This document shows positions 24,081 through 36,879 of a DNA stretch of 64,000 bases, in pieces (position 1 is the stretch's first letter; every line of letters begins with the position of its first letter). The position numbers and the translations under genes were made by a program. The DNA is from Cymbidium sinense (lineage: Eukaryota > Streptophyta > Magnoliopsida > Asparagales > Orchidaceae). Location: assembly GCA_021442155.1 (NCBI GenBank), contig CM038221.1, positions 27,743,906-27,807,905 of the forward strand. The letters run 5' to 3'. The notes under the pieces were generated by a model. That model was given only the letters and a program-made list of their open reading frames with translations, did no database searches and had not been told where the DNA came from.

Positions 24081-24859
24081 TTATATTATATTGGACAACT
24101 ATATGGCTAAACATGGATCTCATGATTGGAAAAGTTAATATAGATTCTAGTTATCTAAGATAATGACTAATAAGGCACCGATGTTCATTCAAAGTAAGTT
24201 TATTAAACTAAAAAAGTTATTTACCATTGCACACAATATTAACATTGAGCAATTGAATCTTACTTTTTGATTGATTGAGACTTACATAATCTAATTATTT
24301 GGTTAAATTATTTATTTATTATTCTTATTTTCTCTTATTGTGATCATTAACAAGCTTTTGAAGTATATTGAAGCAACATCTTCTACACTAATCTAAGTAT
24401 CCGTATATTATTGGTATATTATTTGGTGTAGAGAATTTGATCACAAGATGGAAAGTGAATACCACCGCTTAGAAGATGTGGAGTAGTTATTAGAAAAAGA
24501 TGGTCTTATAATCTAAGGGTTCCACTTATATAACAATAAAATAAAACATGAATCTTGATGTAATTTTTAAGTTATACATTTTCAAAAATAAATTAAAGAT
24601 CACTCATCTATCAATGTTTATAAATTTATAATCAAACTAAATGTTCAAATGAGATAAAGTTATCAATGTTAGCTAAGTTTGAACTTATATTTGTCCCCTT
24701 AAACAAACACAACCTAAGATCTACAAGGACACATTAGATGATCCAACTCATGGCTGCTAACGGAATTTTTGGTCAGGTTCGGTCGACTACCTCCTATGAC
24801 TAAGAAGACTATGGATCACGATAGCTCGAGATGATGGAACCATGAGATCTTGATCTAGG
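24081..24859. other. Spacer, nothing recognised
   Basis: AT-rich, no open frame of note and no repeat partner seen in the window. Confidence 0.4.
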
Positions 24860-26031
24860 GTGTCATCATTCCCCCCACCCTAAACATATGTTTTAAATTA
24901 AATGATAAATTTCATAAATTTCAAATTTAACTCACTACTACTATATGCTATGCAATTAGTGATTAGCCTTAATCACAAGTTCTTTGTCAGTATTGGAGGG
25001 GTAATTAACTATAAGTGCTTGTGCCTATAAGAAACCTAAAACAGGATCTAAAGTCCTCACAAAATTAAGGCAAAATCTCTAGATAGTGTCTTATATACAA
25101 AACCTTCATGCGCATTATTAAGCATCATTTCTTTTTTACTTCATACAAATATTTATTGTATGTATGCACACTAGAATGAGATGATCTTATCTTGCATATT
25201 TCTGAGTAATATCATACTTCATTTTATTAGCTCAGAACTTATGCAAGCCCTCAAAACCAACAATGAAAAGTATAAATGAAAAGAGCCAAGGATTATATGC
25301 TCTTTATCCCAAAGCTTATATGCTTTTTAACCCAAGGCTTATATGCTCTTTAACCCAGGCTTATATGCTCTTGCCTCTTTTCATTTCTACTTGTCATTGT
25401 TGGTTTTGAAGGCTTGCATAAGTTCCAAGGTAATAAAATGAAGTATGGGATTGCTTGGAGATATGCAAGATAAGATCATCTCAGTCTAGTGTGCATACAT
25501 ATAATAAGTATTTGTATGAAGTAAAAAAAGAAATGATGCTTTATAATACACATGAAGGTTTGCATCATTCATTTTTCTACATATATATTCAATATTTTTT
25601 TATAATTTTTATTTTTTATATACTTCACTCCTACTATAGCTTAAGTTTGACTAATTACAGGTGGAAAGAGAAACATGTCTGTTGCGAAGTTGTCATAAAT
25701 TTTTTGGCTTCAAAATTTACACCACTGACCTCTCGATGAAGAGAGGGTAGATTAATATGGGTCAAATTTTTTAAAGCCAGAAGTATTTTGTAGATATGAC
25801 ACTATCTAGATATTTTGCCTTGATTTTACACAGACTTTAGATCTAGTTGCAATTTTCTTATAGGCGCAAGTACCTATAGTTAATTAACCCTCCTAGTACT
25901 GAGAGAGAACCTTTGATTATGGAAAGTCGGTATGCCGCTAATTGTGCAGTGTATAGTAGTAGTGAGTGAAGTTTGAAATTTATGAAATTTATCATTTAAT
26001 TTAAAATATTTGTTTGGGGGAATGATGACAC
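24860..26031. mobile_element. Fold-back element with central tandem repeats
   Basis: Starts GTGTCATCATTCCCCC and ends with its exact complement. The inverted match continues through most of the element: left arm 24,860-25,287, right arm 25,373-26,031 (for example AAATGATAAATTTCATAAAT against its complement near 25,980). The right arm has about 225 extra bp (about 25,561-25,785). The centre is a short tandem array. No transposase frame and no clear target-site duplication. It fits a foldback or large palindromic MITE; the TAGGGTGTCA-like extreme end resembles hAT termini. Confidence 0.8.
25287..25375. repeat. ~25 bp tandem repeat at the fold-back centre
   Basis: Four copies of GGCTTATATGCTCTTTAACCC with small differences, in the loop of the fold-back element. 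Confidence 0.9.
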
Positions 26032-26067
26032 ACTATGGTATTTATTTTTGATTATGTGTAATGGGGA
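26032..26067. other. 36-bp junction between fold-back element and LTR A
   Basis: ACTATGGTATTTATTTTTGA... No match seen elsewhere. It may be host sequence or more of the LTR A flank. Confidence 0.3.
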
Positions 26068-29000
26068 TACCACGTTGATCTGAGGGTGTACTTGTTGAGG
26101 TGATCGGGTATGACATCAATAAATGGTGCACTATCTCAAAAGATAGAAATCACCACCCTATGATGGACCTAATCACCTTATAAAAACTCATAAGGCATGA
26201 TGGGTCTTCGAATATACCAGAGATGTTTCTCCTACTTTACATGGATAAATAAAGTATGGTTTATTTGAATCGGGTTCTAAAGTTACCTATGGGGGCAAGC
26301 TCCTATATTTAATTACATCATAAGGAAGGTGAGTTTCTTAGGAATACTCTCGATTAAAGTAGGCAATTGTTCTAAAGATTTCAAAGATAGGACTATTAAT
26401 AAAGTGGCTATTTTTGAAAATCAATAGGGATAGATAAAAAAAGGAGAGACTTATTATCGAAGCCAAAGGGAGATGAATAGGGAATGGTCATGATATTAGA
26501 AAACTTAGTAAGCATTCCAAACTATCCAATAGGTGGGCTTTATATGTTTGAAACTAAAGAGATTAATTTTATTAAAGTTGAAATTTTATTAGAAAGATAT
26601 GACTTATAATCTCACAACACAATATTGGAGAAATGCCTAAGAGGTGAAAGATTTATGCTTGTAGCTTGAAAGAAACAACAACTTCATATTATAAATCTAG
26701 GGAGCGAAAGGGCCAGAGCACGTCCTAAATCTAAGAGAAGATGTATATTGTTACCTCCATAAGAGAGGGTAAACCACTCCACTGTTGGACTTATAACTAC
26801 CTAGAGTGGAAGCCAGCTAACTCCTCCTAAAGAGATAGGAGCATGAGTGGTATGAGTAATGACTTAGTATAATGTAAATATTTTCAATATTTATTTATTT
26901 TTGGACACTTCATTTTGACAAAGGCCGTAGAATTTTTGTATGCCTAAATGTATGTTGAAGTGAGTTATGGGTCAAATCAAGAGAGAAGAGGTGAAGCTTC
27001 ATCTGCAGGAGTTGCTCTCATAGATCAAGAAGTTCCATGTGTGCAAGAATAGAGATACTCATTTTTGCAAGAGTGGTAGAAGATGCATGCATGGTATTAA
27101 ACATACAACTATACAACTGAGGGGTTGCTAAATCTTTTGATTATCTTGATTTAATGCTTAGAATTTATGTGAGGCTACGTGTATTTAGAAATTTAATTAT
27201 GAATTCTAGTTGGTTAAAGATTTATTTTTTCCTAAGAGCCTAATCGCATATAAGCCATACAACAAACACCAATCATAAAGAAATTATGAAAATGCATGCC
27301 ATTTCTAATGCACAAGCTAAACATAACATCAAATAAATTTATATCTAGCAAAAGAATAAATGCCGGTGCGGTCGGGTGCCACTATACAACTCAAAAGAAA
27401 AATGGGTAGCCGAGCTCTACCTTTATACAACCCGATATATGAAAGAATAATTACAATTACATAAATGAACAAATACTATGAGGGTCTTTATTCTTCATAT
27501 CTCCTCCATTTCTTCATTTGAGCTTGTTTTGGATGTGCTTGCTTCAAAGGCATCACGGGGCCTCCCAGGACAAAGCCTTCTAGCCACCACTCATCCTAAT
27601 CTCCCATAACACTAATCTTAATTCCTAATTGTAAAATTATATTTAAATGGAAAGAGTAAATATAATTACACCTGCAAAATAGGTTAGTTAAACATACATT
27701 CTATCCAAGCAATTATATTTATAATTTGGACTTAGCACCCTACACATGGGTAACCAAGTCCATCTGTCCTAATTTATATTATGCTTAGAGGTTAAGCAAC
27801 CTACAAAAGAAAGCATTTATATTTATTTTAAGCACCCCTTAAATACAATCTCCTGCAAAAAATATGGTTAGGCTAATCACAGCCTAACATCCACTCTATG
27901 AGGCATACACCCTAACATCCAGTCTAAAATAATACATCACAAACCAAACATACATCAAATCATGCACCACCCTAGCATAAAGCTAGAAGTGGTGACTTAA
28001 TCTAAGGTGTGTGTATTAATGCTTGTGTGGTATATCCTAACTAGGCTTTGTTATAATTTTCTAAGTATGAAGAAATTTAATTTTGAAGGGTTGTTTCACT
28101 TTAAGTGGCTAAATTGATTTGTAAGTTTTACTTAATATTTTTTTTTGTTTCACTTGGTTTATACTTAACAACTAAGTGTTATAAAGAGAAGAAAAGAGAG
28201 GATCACTCTCTTTTATTCGTACCATAAGCCACATCTAAAGTAAATTAATTAAATAAATTCTCTTTAATGAATGGTTTATTATATATTTTAAATAATCCTA
28301 TGTTTAGGTTCACTTTAAATAATCTCATTCAATAAGAAAGGTTCTTAAGATTAATTAGAATTAATTACTATCACACAACACATGTTTGTTAATTTCTTTC
28401 AATCAATATGTATCATGCATATGATTAAGTCTTAAACATAACTATACACATAATTTATATCTTAACACACTTAAATGATGAATGTAAGCAAATATATTTA
28501 GGATTGATGTTGCACTTGGTTGAATTATTTTGTCATATTAATTTAAAGCTTTATCTAAATTCTTATACAAAAGAATAAAAAGAGCTCTAAATCATATGAC
28601 TAATCAATCCAACAACTTGAACAAAAATGCATGTCTTTTTTAATTAAAAAAGAGTCATTTTCATTCATTAGCTAAATACACGTTCAAATGTATAAAAGTT
28701 TTAAGCAAGTACGTCACCATTGTCTGCATTAGGGGAACGAGATAGGAACCTCCTTGGGGCTACTTAAAGCCATTCGTCCTCGGAATGTCTAGACTAATAT
28801 ACCCACTATTCTTAAATACATATGGATGTATACAACTATAAGAATAGAAAACTATGTAAAAGTAGAGTTTGATTTAATTGATTTATTTATGTGAATGAAT
28901 TAAAGCTCTATCTAAATTCTAATGTTAAAATACATAAGAATGAAATCAAGTAGGTACGTCGCCATTATTTTGCACTAAGGGAGTGAGGTAGGAACCTCCT

Positions 29001-30843
29001 TATGGTTACTTAATGTCGTACATCCCTGGGATGTCCAGACTAATATACCCACTAATATTCTTACTTTTGTAAATCAATATATGAATGTAAGGAAGAAACT
29101 TCACTTCATACACTAAACTTATATTCACATACACCTCTTATGTATATATATATAACTAAAGTCACAATGTGTGTATATTATTATTCATTAATAAGCTTTT
29201 GAAAATACATTTGAGATTTAATAGTGATAATAGCCACACATATTTTTAACATAAGCCAACACATGCAACTTGACATAAAGAAATAATTTATTTTTAATTA
29301 ACTTTTTGAAAGAAATGAATGCATGAATCAAGTGGTATGCAACATTTTAATATGATTTGAAAGAAATAAAGAGACATAAACATGTAATTTCATTCAATCC
29401 AACTAATTCCTAAGGATAATCATATTCAATAAGCTTTTTTAAAATAAACCAAAGCTTCTTGTTAAGTTATTTTGGATGTTTGATTTGATTTAGAGAAAAA
29501 GAGGATATTCAATAATTTGCTGCTCCTAACTCATTCCCATGTTTGTGAATTGATTTAGTTTAATGGAAGAGGTAATTAAGTTGATTTTATGGATTAATTA
29601 GGTTACAATACGAGTTAAGTCCATTAATTAACCCTTGCCTATGTTACCTTAAAGTAATTAATTAAATAATTATGAGCCAACATAATATGCATGAAAAATA
29701 ACTTGCAATGATCCTAAGAAATGAAAGGGCCTAATACAATTAGCTCATAATTAATAATTAATTAAGTTAATGAACTTAATTAAGTACTTTTATGGCTTAT
29801 CCACACATGTAGGTTAGCTATAATTTTCTCAAATAGCTTTAGGTTATTAAACAATTGAAGATCTATCCAAGAAACTTAATTAGATAAGTTTTGGAGAAAT
29901 TAGGATTTTAACTTGGTTAATTAAGCCATTTTTAATTAATGAATCAAACTTTCAATTAGTCCCAAATTAATTCTTAGGGAAAAGGGAAAAGAAGGGAATC
30001 TCATTCCCCATGTCCATTCACTCCTATACAATGATTAGAAAGTTTAATTAATGGTTTTATTTCTATTTAGAATGTTAATTAACCACTTAATTAATTAAAA
30101 GAGTAATTAGGGCTAAGATAATAAATTTTTCTAATTAGCCAAGAAATAAATCCCAAGAAAATTATGGGAGGTAGGGGTCATCCTATTAATTAACCTTAAA
30201 AGTTTTGAATTAATTACTTTAGTAATTAGGGAGTAATTAAGTTAATTAAGTTTTTAAATAAACTCAAATTAAGCCTTAATTAATATTCAAAATTAATTAG
30301 GATTAATTTTAATGGATTCCTCTTCAAATACCTTTAAAATTAGTAATTATTTATATTTTTTATAATTTTTCTATGAGTTGTTATGATTTTTCAAAGTTTC
30401 AGTTGATTTAAGTGATTTTCATGAAGTATGTTAGTTTATTTTATTAAAATAAATCATTTGAACTTCAAACTTCAATATCTTTCAATCCAAAAGTTATTTA
30501 GATTTAAAATTTTTATGATAGGTGTATTTGAAGTTCAGTTTCAATTCCTAAAAATTTCAACTTAATCTCATTTGTAATTTTGGTTTAATTAATTAAATTT
30601 GATTTTTACTAAAACTAAAATTAAGCTCAAAATATTTAGTAAAATTTGGGGATTTTAGATTCATTAGATTTTTCTCGAAAAGATAAATATAATGAGCCCT
30701 TATTTGTAATTTTTTATTAAGTATTTTAGTTTCTATGAATTTTTGAAGATTCAAGTATTTTAAATAATTTTAAAAATAAAAAAATACCCTAATTTCCTAC
30801 TTAACCCAGTCAACACCCCGTGCAGCACTAATGGGAAACGTGG
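26068..30843 (-). repeat. LTR copy A of the giant Tat-type element (truncated)
   Basis: Aligns from its left edge with C (49,783), D (57,689) and B (30,844). Shared marks include GATGGGTC, CCTACTTTACATGGA, AATTACATC, TATTATCGAAGCC, GTTGGGCTTTA, AAGGGGTTGCTAA-like and ACCCTAACATCCAGTCTA. It is closest to D. It stops at about 30,843, where the sequence corresponds to about 62,215 in D, so roughly the right 3 kb is missing. It abuts LTR B directly. Confidence 0.85.
28705..29055. repeat. ~245 bp internal duplication in LTR A
   Basis: The block GTACGTC...CCATT...GGAACCTCCTTGGGGCTAC...GACTAATATACCCACTA occurs at about 28,710-28,808 and again at about 28,955-29,053. LTR D has the same pair at about 60,405-60,490 and 60,640-60,725, so the duplication predates the A-D split. 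Confidence 0.8.
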
Positions 30844-33800
30844 CGCCATGTGACTAGATGCATGATTCTATATGTACGCGAATGCTAAGTGTGACATGAC
30901 ATCGTAAGGCGACTAAAGAAAGTGATGCACAAATTAGATTCGATAGAAGTCATTACCTTTTAATAGACCTAATCACCTTAATAAAGAGTTCTAAGAATGA
31001 TGGGTCTACGTATGTACTAGAGATTCTTCCCCTACTTTACATGGAAAAGTAAAGCAGAGTTTATTTTAAACCAGGTTCATTAAGTTCTCTATAGGGGAAA
31101 GCCCACATAATTAATTACATCCTAAGGGATGGGATCACTTAGAAAAATTCTTGATTAAGGTAAATGATCGCTGTCTTTGAAGATTTCAATAGGAAAGGAC
31201 TATCAATCGATTGATTTATTTTTAAAAGATCAAGTGGGATTGATCAAAGAGGGAGTTATTATCGAAGCCAAAATGGGAGATAAGTAAGAGATGCCCACGA
31301 TGCTAGGAAGCTTAACGAGCATCTCAAACTATCCTATAGTTGGGCTTTACATTTTAGAAATTGATTTAGTTTGTTTGAGTTGCATTTTTATTAGAATTTT
31401 AGGACTTAAAATTCCTTAACACATGATTAAGGAAATGCACAGAGGTGAGGAATTATGCTTATGGCCGCAAGGAGAAGTAATCCAACTTAAATCTAGGAGC
31501 TTTGGCCAGAAAGCACCTAAATCTAAGGTGAAAATGAGTAATTGGTTTGCCTCCACGAGAGGTTTGCACCAGAGACAAATCACCCGATAACTTGGACTTA
31601 CACTTTGGGTGCCAACTAACTCTCATGATTTTAAATACATGTAGGCAAGTCTTTATGCTTATACAAAATAGCTAGGTTGTTATTATTTAGAAAGAGACTA
31701 AGTCCTTAAACTCACTCCCTGAAGAGATTGAATCATGTAAAGGAACATGATTTAAATGACCTAAATCTAATGCAATTCAAATTTCATTTTATTTTCATTT
31801 TGGATAATTATCTTGACTTAGGCTAATAGGATTCATATGACATGCATGAAATATTATTGGCCAAAATCGTGAGGGAGGAGGTGATTTCACTCTCAAAGAT
31901 CAAGCCAAGTTTTCGAAGGTGGAAGCCCCAATCAAGAGTAAAATAAGATGCATTTGTGTATGATATTATAAAAGAAATGCTCATCCAGCTAAAGGGTTGC
32001 TAATTCCTTTATCTTAATTTTAAACCTAAACTTTAGGTGAGGTTATAAGTTGTTTAATTTTTATTTGAGTTGTTAAGTTGGGTAAAAGATTTATTTTTTC
32101 TTAAAAAGCCTAATCCACATCCAGGCCATACATAAGACAAGGAAGAAACTAGGAAAATCATGCCATTTAATGCAAAAGCTAAACAAATCATCAATCAATT
32201 TATAAAGCTAATCACAAAAAGAATAAAAGGTATTAATTGACCCTTCTGACAAAAAATATCAAATATGGGTAGCAATCTACCTTATACAACTCAGATTACA
32301 AATGAATTAAATTATAATTAAGCAAGGAATTCATTATTATGGGGGGTCTTCTAGCTTTATTCTTCTTTCTTCTTTTTCTTCTTTCTTCTTTAGTTCCTTC
32401 TTTGGTTGGTTGGATGGTAGATGCTCCAAAGCTTCACATGGTGCATAAGTTAGGATCTTATGACTAATGTTCATCCTACCATAATAATTATTCCAAAATC
32501 CTCCTAATTATTCCATAAACCTTCTACTTATTAGATTTGACCTTAATCAACCCTAATCATAGGTTAAAATCACTAATCATACCTTAATAATGCTTAATTA
32601 CATAAGAAGGGTAATTAAGGAAACCATATGCAATTATTTTAATCAAGTCTTCAATAAATCCCAAGATAATTAGGGGAGGTAGAAGTCATCCCCTAAAACT
32701 TACCCAATAAATTTGGGATTAATCAGAGGACTAATTAAAGAGTAATTATTAAAATAAACTTTCTAATAAAATCCAAATTCAGAGAAAAGCATAAGTTAAA
32801 ACTAATCAAAATTAATTTTAAAATGTTCTAAATTTAATTATCTTTCCATAGAATTTTATTTCACTTTTTTTTGAATTTTCTAGCAAGAGTTATGAATTTT
32901 GGAAGATCTCCAAGTGAATTATAAATTAATTAAAGCATTTTATTAATCCTAAACTAATCCCTGGCCCATGGTGCGTGATGGAGGCGGTCAACAGCTTTAC
33001 ATGCTTTTGCCATGGAGTCACTTAAATGTCACATAGAGCGTGGTGGTGCGCTTTAATCTCTCGTCAAAGATGAGGATCTTCGCATTTTTGGATAAAGGAT
33101 ATCTAAATATGATGAATAATCTGAGTTGTCCATCTAAAATTCGTGGATGGATGGCTAAGATCATCCAAGTTCTTCCCCTTGATTAACAGAGACCATCCAT
33201 TATCAGAGATCAAAGCATGAATCAAACAAATTTAACCCACACCATCTAAAGACGGAGAGCGGCAAATCCAACGGTCATAAATCGATGGGGTAAAAATATC
33301 TTTCACTAAGATCCACACCACATTGAGTTTAATGGTTGAAAAATCCTATACCTCGCTGGAGGTGATCACCGATACTCGATTTCCATGGAGAAGCTTTGTC
33401 TGGTTGAGACGAAGCCTTGTTGAAGTTTTGAGCACTTGAGATTGAGTGGATCAATGTATGGACCAACTCCTTCTTGCTTGAGCTTCGACTTTGACCCAAT
33501 TCAACCTTTAGAACTTGGGAAACAACTTAGGTGAGCTCGACTTGGTCACTAAGTGTGCAAAAGTGGAAGGAAAGAAGTGTGGAAGAACTTGGCAATTCAA
33601 TTTCCTATTTTCCTGTTTGAAAATGAAATGGGAGAATGGAATGAGATATGATATTTGCTATCACTCTGATGGCTCTAGGTTCTAGCACTCAATCAATGGG
33701 AATTATGCATTTGAGTTTGTTTAGAGTATATCTTCCCCTTGAAGGAGCAGAATGGATCAATGGACATGCCATTTTGATCCAATTGATCATAGAGGTGTTT

Positions 33801-33899
33801 GATCAATTGTATGCACATGGTGGTTTAGAGAGTGGATTGCCAACCTCCCATGTGCTTGAATTTAAGCTTGAGAGGAGTTTGAATTTTAATTTTTGATCA

Positions 33900-35100
33900 T
33901 AGGGTCGGGTTTGGTCCAGGGACCAAATGGGCTGATCCAAACTGATTGGGTTGGGTGCACCACTCTCCCCTAGGTCCCTTTGAGCTTTTAGGAAAGCCTC
34001 AAGTGAATGTGAAGAGGGTATGACCAAATTACCCATGGGTTAAGCCAAAATTTGTTCTATGGCCTAAGGGTAGGATGGTAATTTTCTATTTTTCCACTTT
34101 GGACATGTTGGGTATGTGGAGAAACTTGGTTTGGCCAAGTTTCATTAGGTTTGGAATTCATTTGATTGGGTTTGGCTCATGTTGACCCATTTAGGTCAAA
34201 ATGGGTCAACTTAGGTCAAGTTGATCAATAGGTCAAATTGGGTCAAACCAAGGGTTGGGTCAAGTTCATATGACCATTTGAAATATTTTGGTAGCTTTGG
34301 TTTGATTCAATTTGGTATAGTTTTGGATTTGGCTCATATGACTTCATTTAGGTCAAATGGGTCAAGTTGATCTATTTGACCCATTTGATTTATTTGGGCT
34401 ACGTCATGGGAAGGTTTTGGTTAAGTTAGTCATATAGAGTGGATTGGTATCTTTGTTTTCAATCAATTTGGGTTAAATTCAATTTTGGCTCAACATGACC
34501 CCTTTAGGTCATGTTGGGTCTAAGGTCAATTGGGCTAGGTTGGGTCTACTTGGCTAATTGAGGATTTGATCAAGTTCCACAAGTGATTTGGAATGGACTT
34601 GACCCATTGGTTTCAATCAATTTGGGTTAGATCAAGCTTTGACATATTTTGACCCTTTAGGTGAAAATGGGTCAACTTGGGTCAAGTGAACCAATTGAGC
34701 TAGGTTAGGCTCAAATGTTGGCTTGGTCAAGTTCAAACATAATTCATGAGTGAACTTAGATCAATGGTTTCAATCAATTTGGCCTATGATGGAATTTGGC
34801 TATGTTAGGTTTCATTTTGGGTTAATATTTACTTGGTCAATCCATAGGTTTGACTTGGTTTGACCCAATTTGAATGATTGATCATCCAATGATGACTGTT
34901 GATTATGATGAGAAGCAAATATGAGTTTGGTTCAATCCAATTTAGTTAGAATCAAAATTTGGCTCATAAGGGTACTTTAGGTCACTTTGGGTCAAATGGC
35001 TTGGTCAAATCTTGATTTGAAGTTAGTTGATCTTGTATATGGACTTATGATTGAAATATAAATCTATTTACAAGTGGTTTGAAGTCAAATGGGTTTGATC
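33900..35100. repeat. GGTCAA/TTGACC-dense segment of LTR B
   Basis: Degenerate short-period repeat built of TTGGGTCAA, AGGTCAAA and TTGACCC. Seven TTGACC or GGTCAA hexamers lie in about 82 bp at 34,181-34,265. The same segment is at 54,360-55,480 in C and from 63,440 in D. Confidence 0.85.
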
Positions 35101-35344
35101 CATTTGAAAACATATTCAAAGGAAGAATATGAAAGGGTCTTGGGTTTGATTTTTTAGCTAGGTTTTGATTGAGTGATTGAGGTTTGAATTCATATATGAG
35201 CTCATGACTCTAGCGTTGATTGAATCATGAGAAAAAATCAAGGGTTTGGCTTGATTTGAAATTGATTTGGCCAAGTTCAAGATTTTGACTTGAAAGGCTT
35301 AGATTGGGTTTTGAGTTGATTTGAGTTTGATTTGTGGAATTGGT

Positions 35345-36290
35345 TTTGATTGTTTGAATTTATATTTCATTTATATATGTGAATATAAATGAAAATATAA
35401 ATTAATCATGCAAAAATTTCAAGGATTTGAAGTGGTTTAATCATGATTTGGGCTAAGTCCATTAAAAAAGATTTAAAGGACTTAGGAAATTTTGGAGTTT
35501 GGAGTTTGAATTTTTGAATTTGGTTTGATTGATTTATATTTATCTATGCAAATATAAATGAGAATATAAAAGAATTATGAGAAAATGTCATGAATTTGAT
35601 ATGGTTTGATCATGATTTAGGCTAAGTCCATTAATGGAAAATTAATGATTTAGGAAAGATTTTTAAATTGGAGATTTAATTTGAGAACTTGATTTGATTG
35701 ATTTATATTTATATTTCATTTATATATGTGAATATAAATGAGAACATAAATGAGTTATGAGAAAATCTTATGAGTTTGAAATGGTTTGATCATGATTTAG
35801 GCTAAGTCCATTAATAGAAAATTAATGACTTAGGAAAGATTTTTAAATTGGAGATTTAATTTGAAAACTTGATTTGATTGATTTATATTTATATTTCATT
35901 TACATATGTGAATATAAATGAGAATATGAAAGAATTATGAGAAATTCATGAGTTTGAAATGGTTTGATTGATTTTGGCTAAGTCCATTAATAGAAAATTA
36001 AGGACTTAGGAAATTTTAAATTGAGAATTTAATTCTTAGATTTGATTTGATTGTTTTGAATTTATATTTCATTTATATATGTGAATATAAATGATAATAT
36101 AAATGAGTTTTGAGAAAAACCCAAATTTGAATTGATGTAGGTCATGATGACTTTAAGGATAAAAGAAAATTTCATATTGATGAATTTTGAGTTTAATTTG
36201 ATTGGTTTGAATTTGTATTTCATTTATATATGTGAATATAAATGAGAATATAAATGGATTATGAGAAAATGTCAAAGGTTTGAATAGGTT
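35345..36290. repeat. ~175 bp tandem repeat with palindromic core in LTR B
   Basis: Six units with the core TTTATATTTCATTTATAT, ATGT, GAATATAAATGAGAATATAA, which folds on itself. Cores lie near 35,360, 35,540, 35,715, 35,895, 36,065 and 36,215. A spacer (GGCTAAGTCCATTAATAGAA...GACTTAGGAAA) follows each. LTR C has the same six at 55,795-56,720. Confidence 0.9.
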
Positions 36291-36666
36291 TTGATCATGA
36301 TTTTGGTTAAGTCCCTAAAGGAAAGATTAAGGACTTAGACAAAATTTGAACAATTTGAACATAGGAATTTTTGATGGATTTTGATCATTGGTTTCAATCA
36401 TAGATTTCAATCATGGATTTCAGTCATGGAATTGATTTAAGTTTGGAAAAAATCAAATAGAATTGATTTGGAGTTTGACTTGAAAGAAGGAAAATGAGAA
36501 TGGTTTAAGCTAAGGGAAATTTCCACAGGCATGACTATTCAAAACTCTTCTAAGTCTTCTAGGGCTAGATTGAGTGTCCAACAAATGAATATATGTGTCT
36601 TAAGGCTAAAGAAATCTTAAAATCTAAGAGAAGTCCTATGTCTAAGATGGAGGGGTTGAGATCTCA

Positions 36667-36879
36667 TTCTAGAAATGAGAAAAACAATAGATGTGGTGGA
36701 CAAGAATGCTATTGGTGTTGACCTAAATGATCAACAACAGAGAGATCATAAACAAAATAGAGGAGCACTCTTGAAGCAAGTTCAAGTCATCCGATGAGGT
36801 TTGATTTGATCTGAATCTCACTAAGGAGAAGAATGATTTGATTTGTTCTACTAGGGAAAAGGGTTGAATTTATTTTAAA
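36667..36879 (-). other. Segment between 3' UTR array and LTR B
   Basis: A purine-rich tract is expected on the minus strand just before the LTR start, but the sequence next to 36,667 (TTGTTTTTCTCATTTCTAGAA on the minus strand) is not purine-rich. Either the LTR edge is a few bases off or the tract has decayed. Confidence 0.4.

Larger units (their letters stand above)
30844..36666 (-). repeat. LTR B (3' LTR of the intact-order element)
   Basis: Homologous to C over its full length, with the right half nearly identical (33,900-36,660 against 54,340-57,126). Read on the minus strand it starts TGAGATCTCAACCCC, and its left edge reads CCATGTG. It is 1.5 kb shorter than C because of one deletion near 32,500-32,530, plus small indels. 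Short frames inside (33,648-33,896 and 33,803-34,036) are not conserved in C and are not genes. Confidence 0.88.

Noticed and set aside
33648..33896. 82-codon frame in LTR B (and 53,693-53,926, 54,110-54,304 in LTR C)
   Set aside because: The reading frame is not kept between the homologous LTRs and indels break it, so it is not a conserved LTR-encoded gene.
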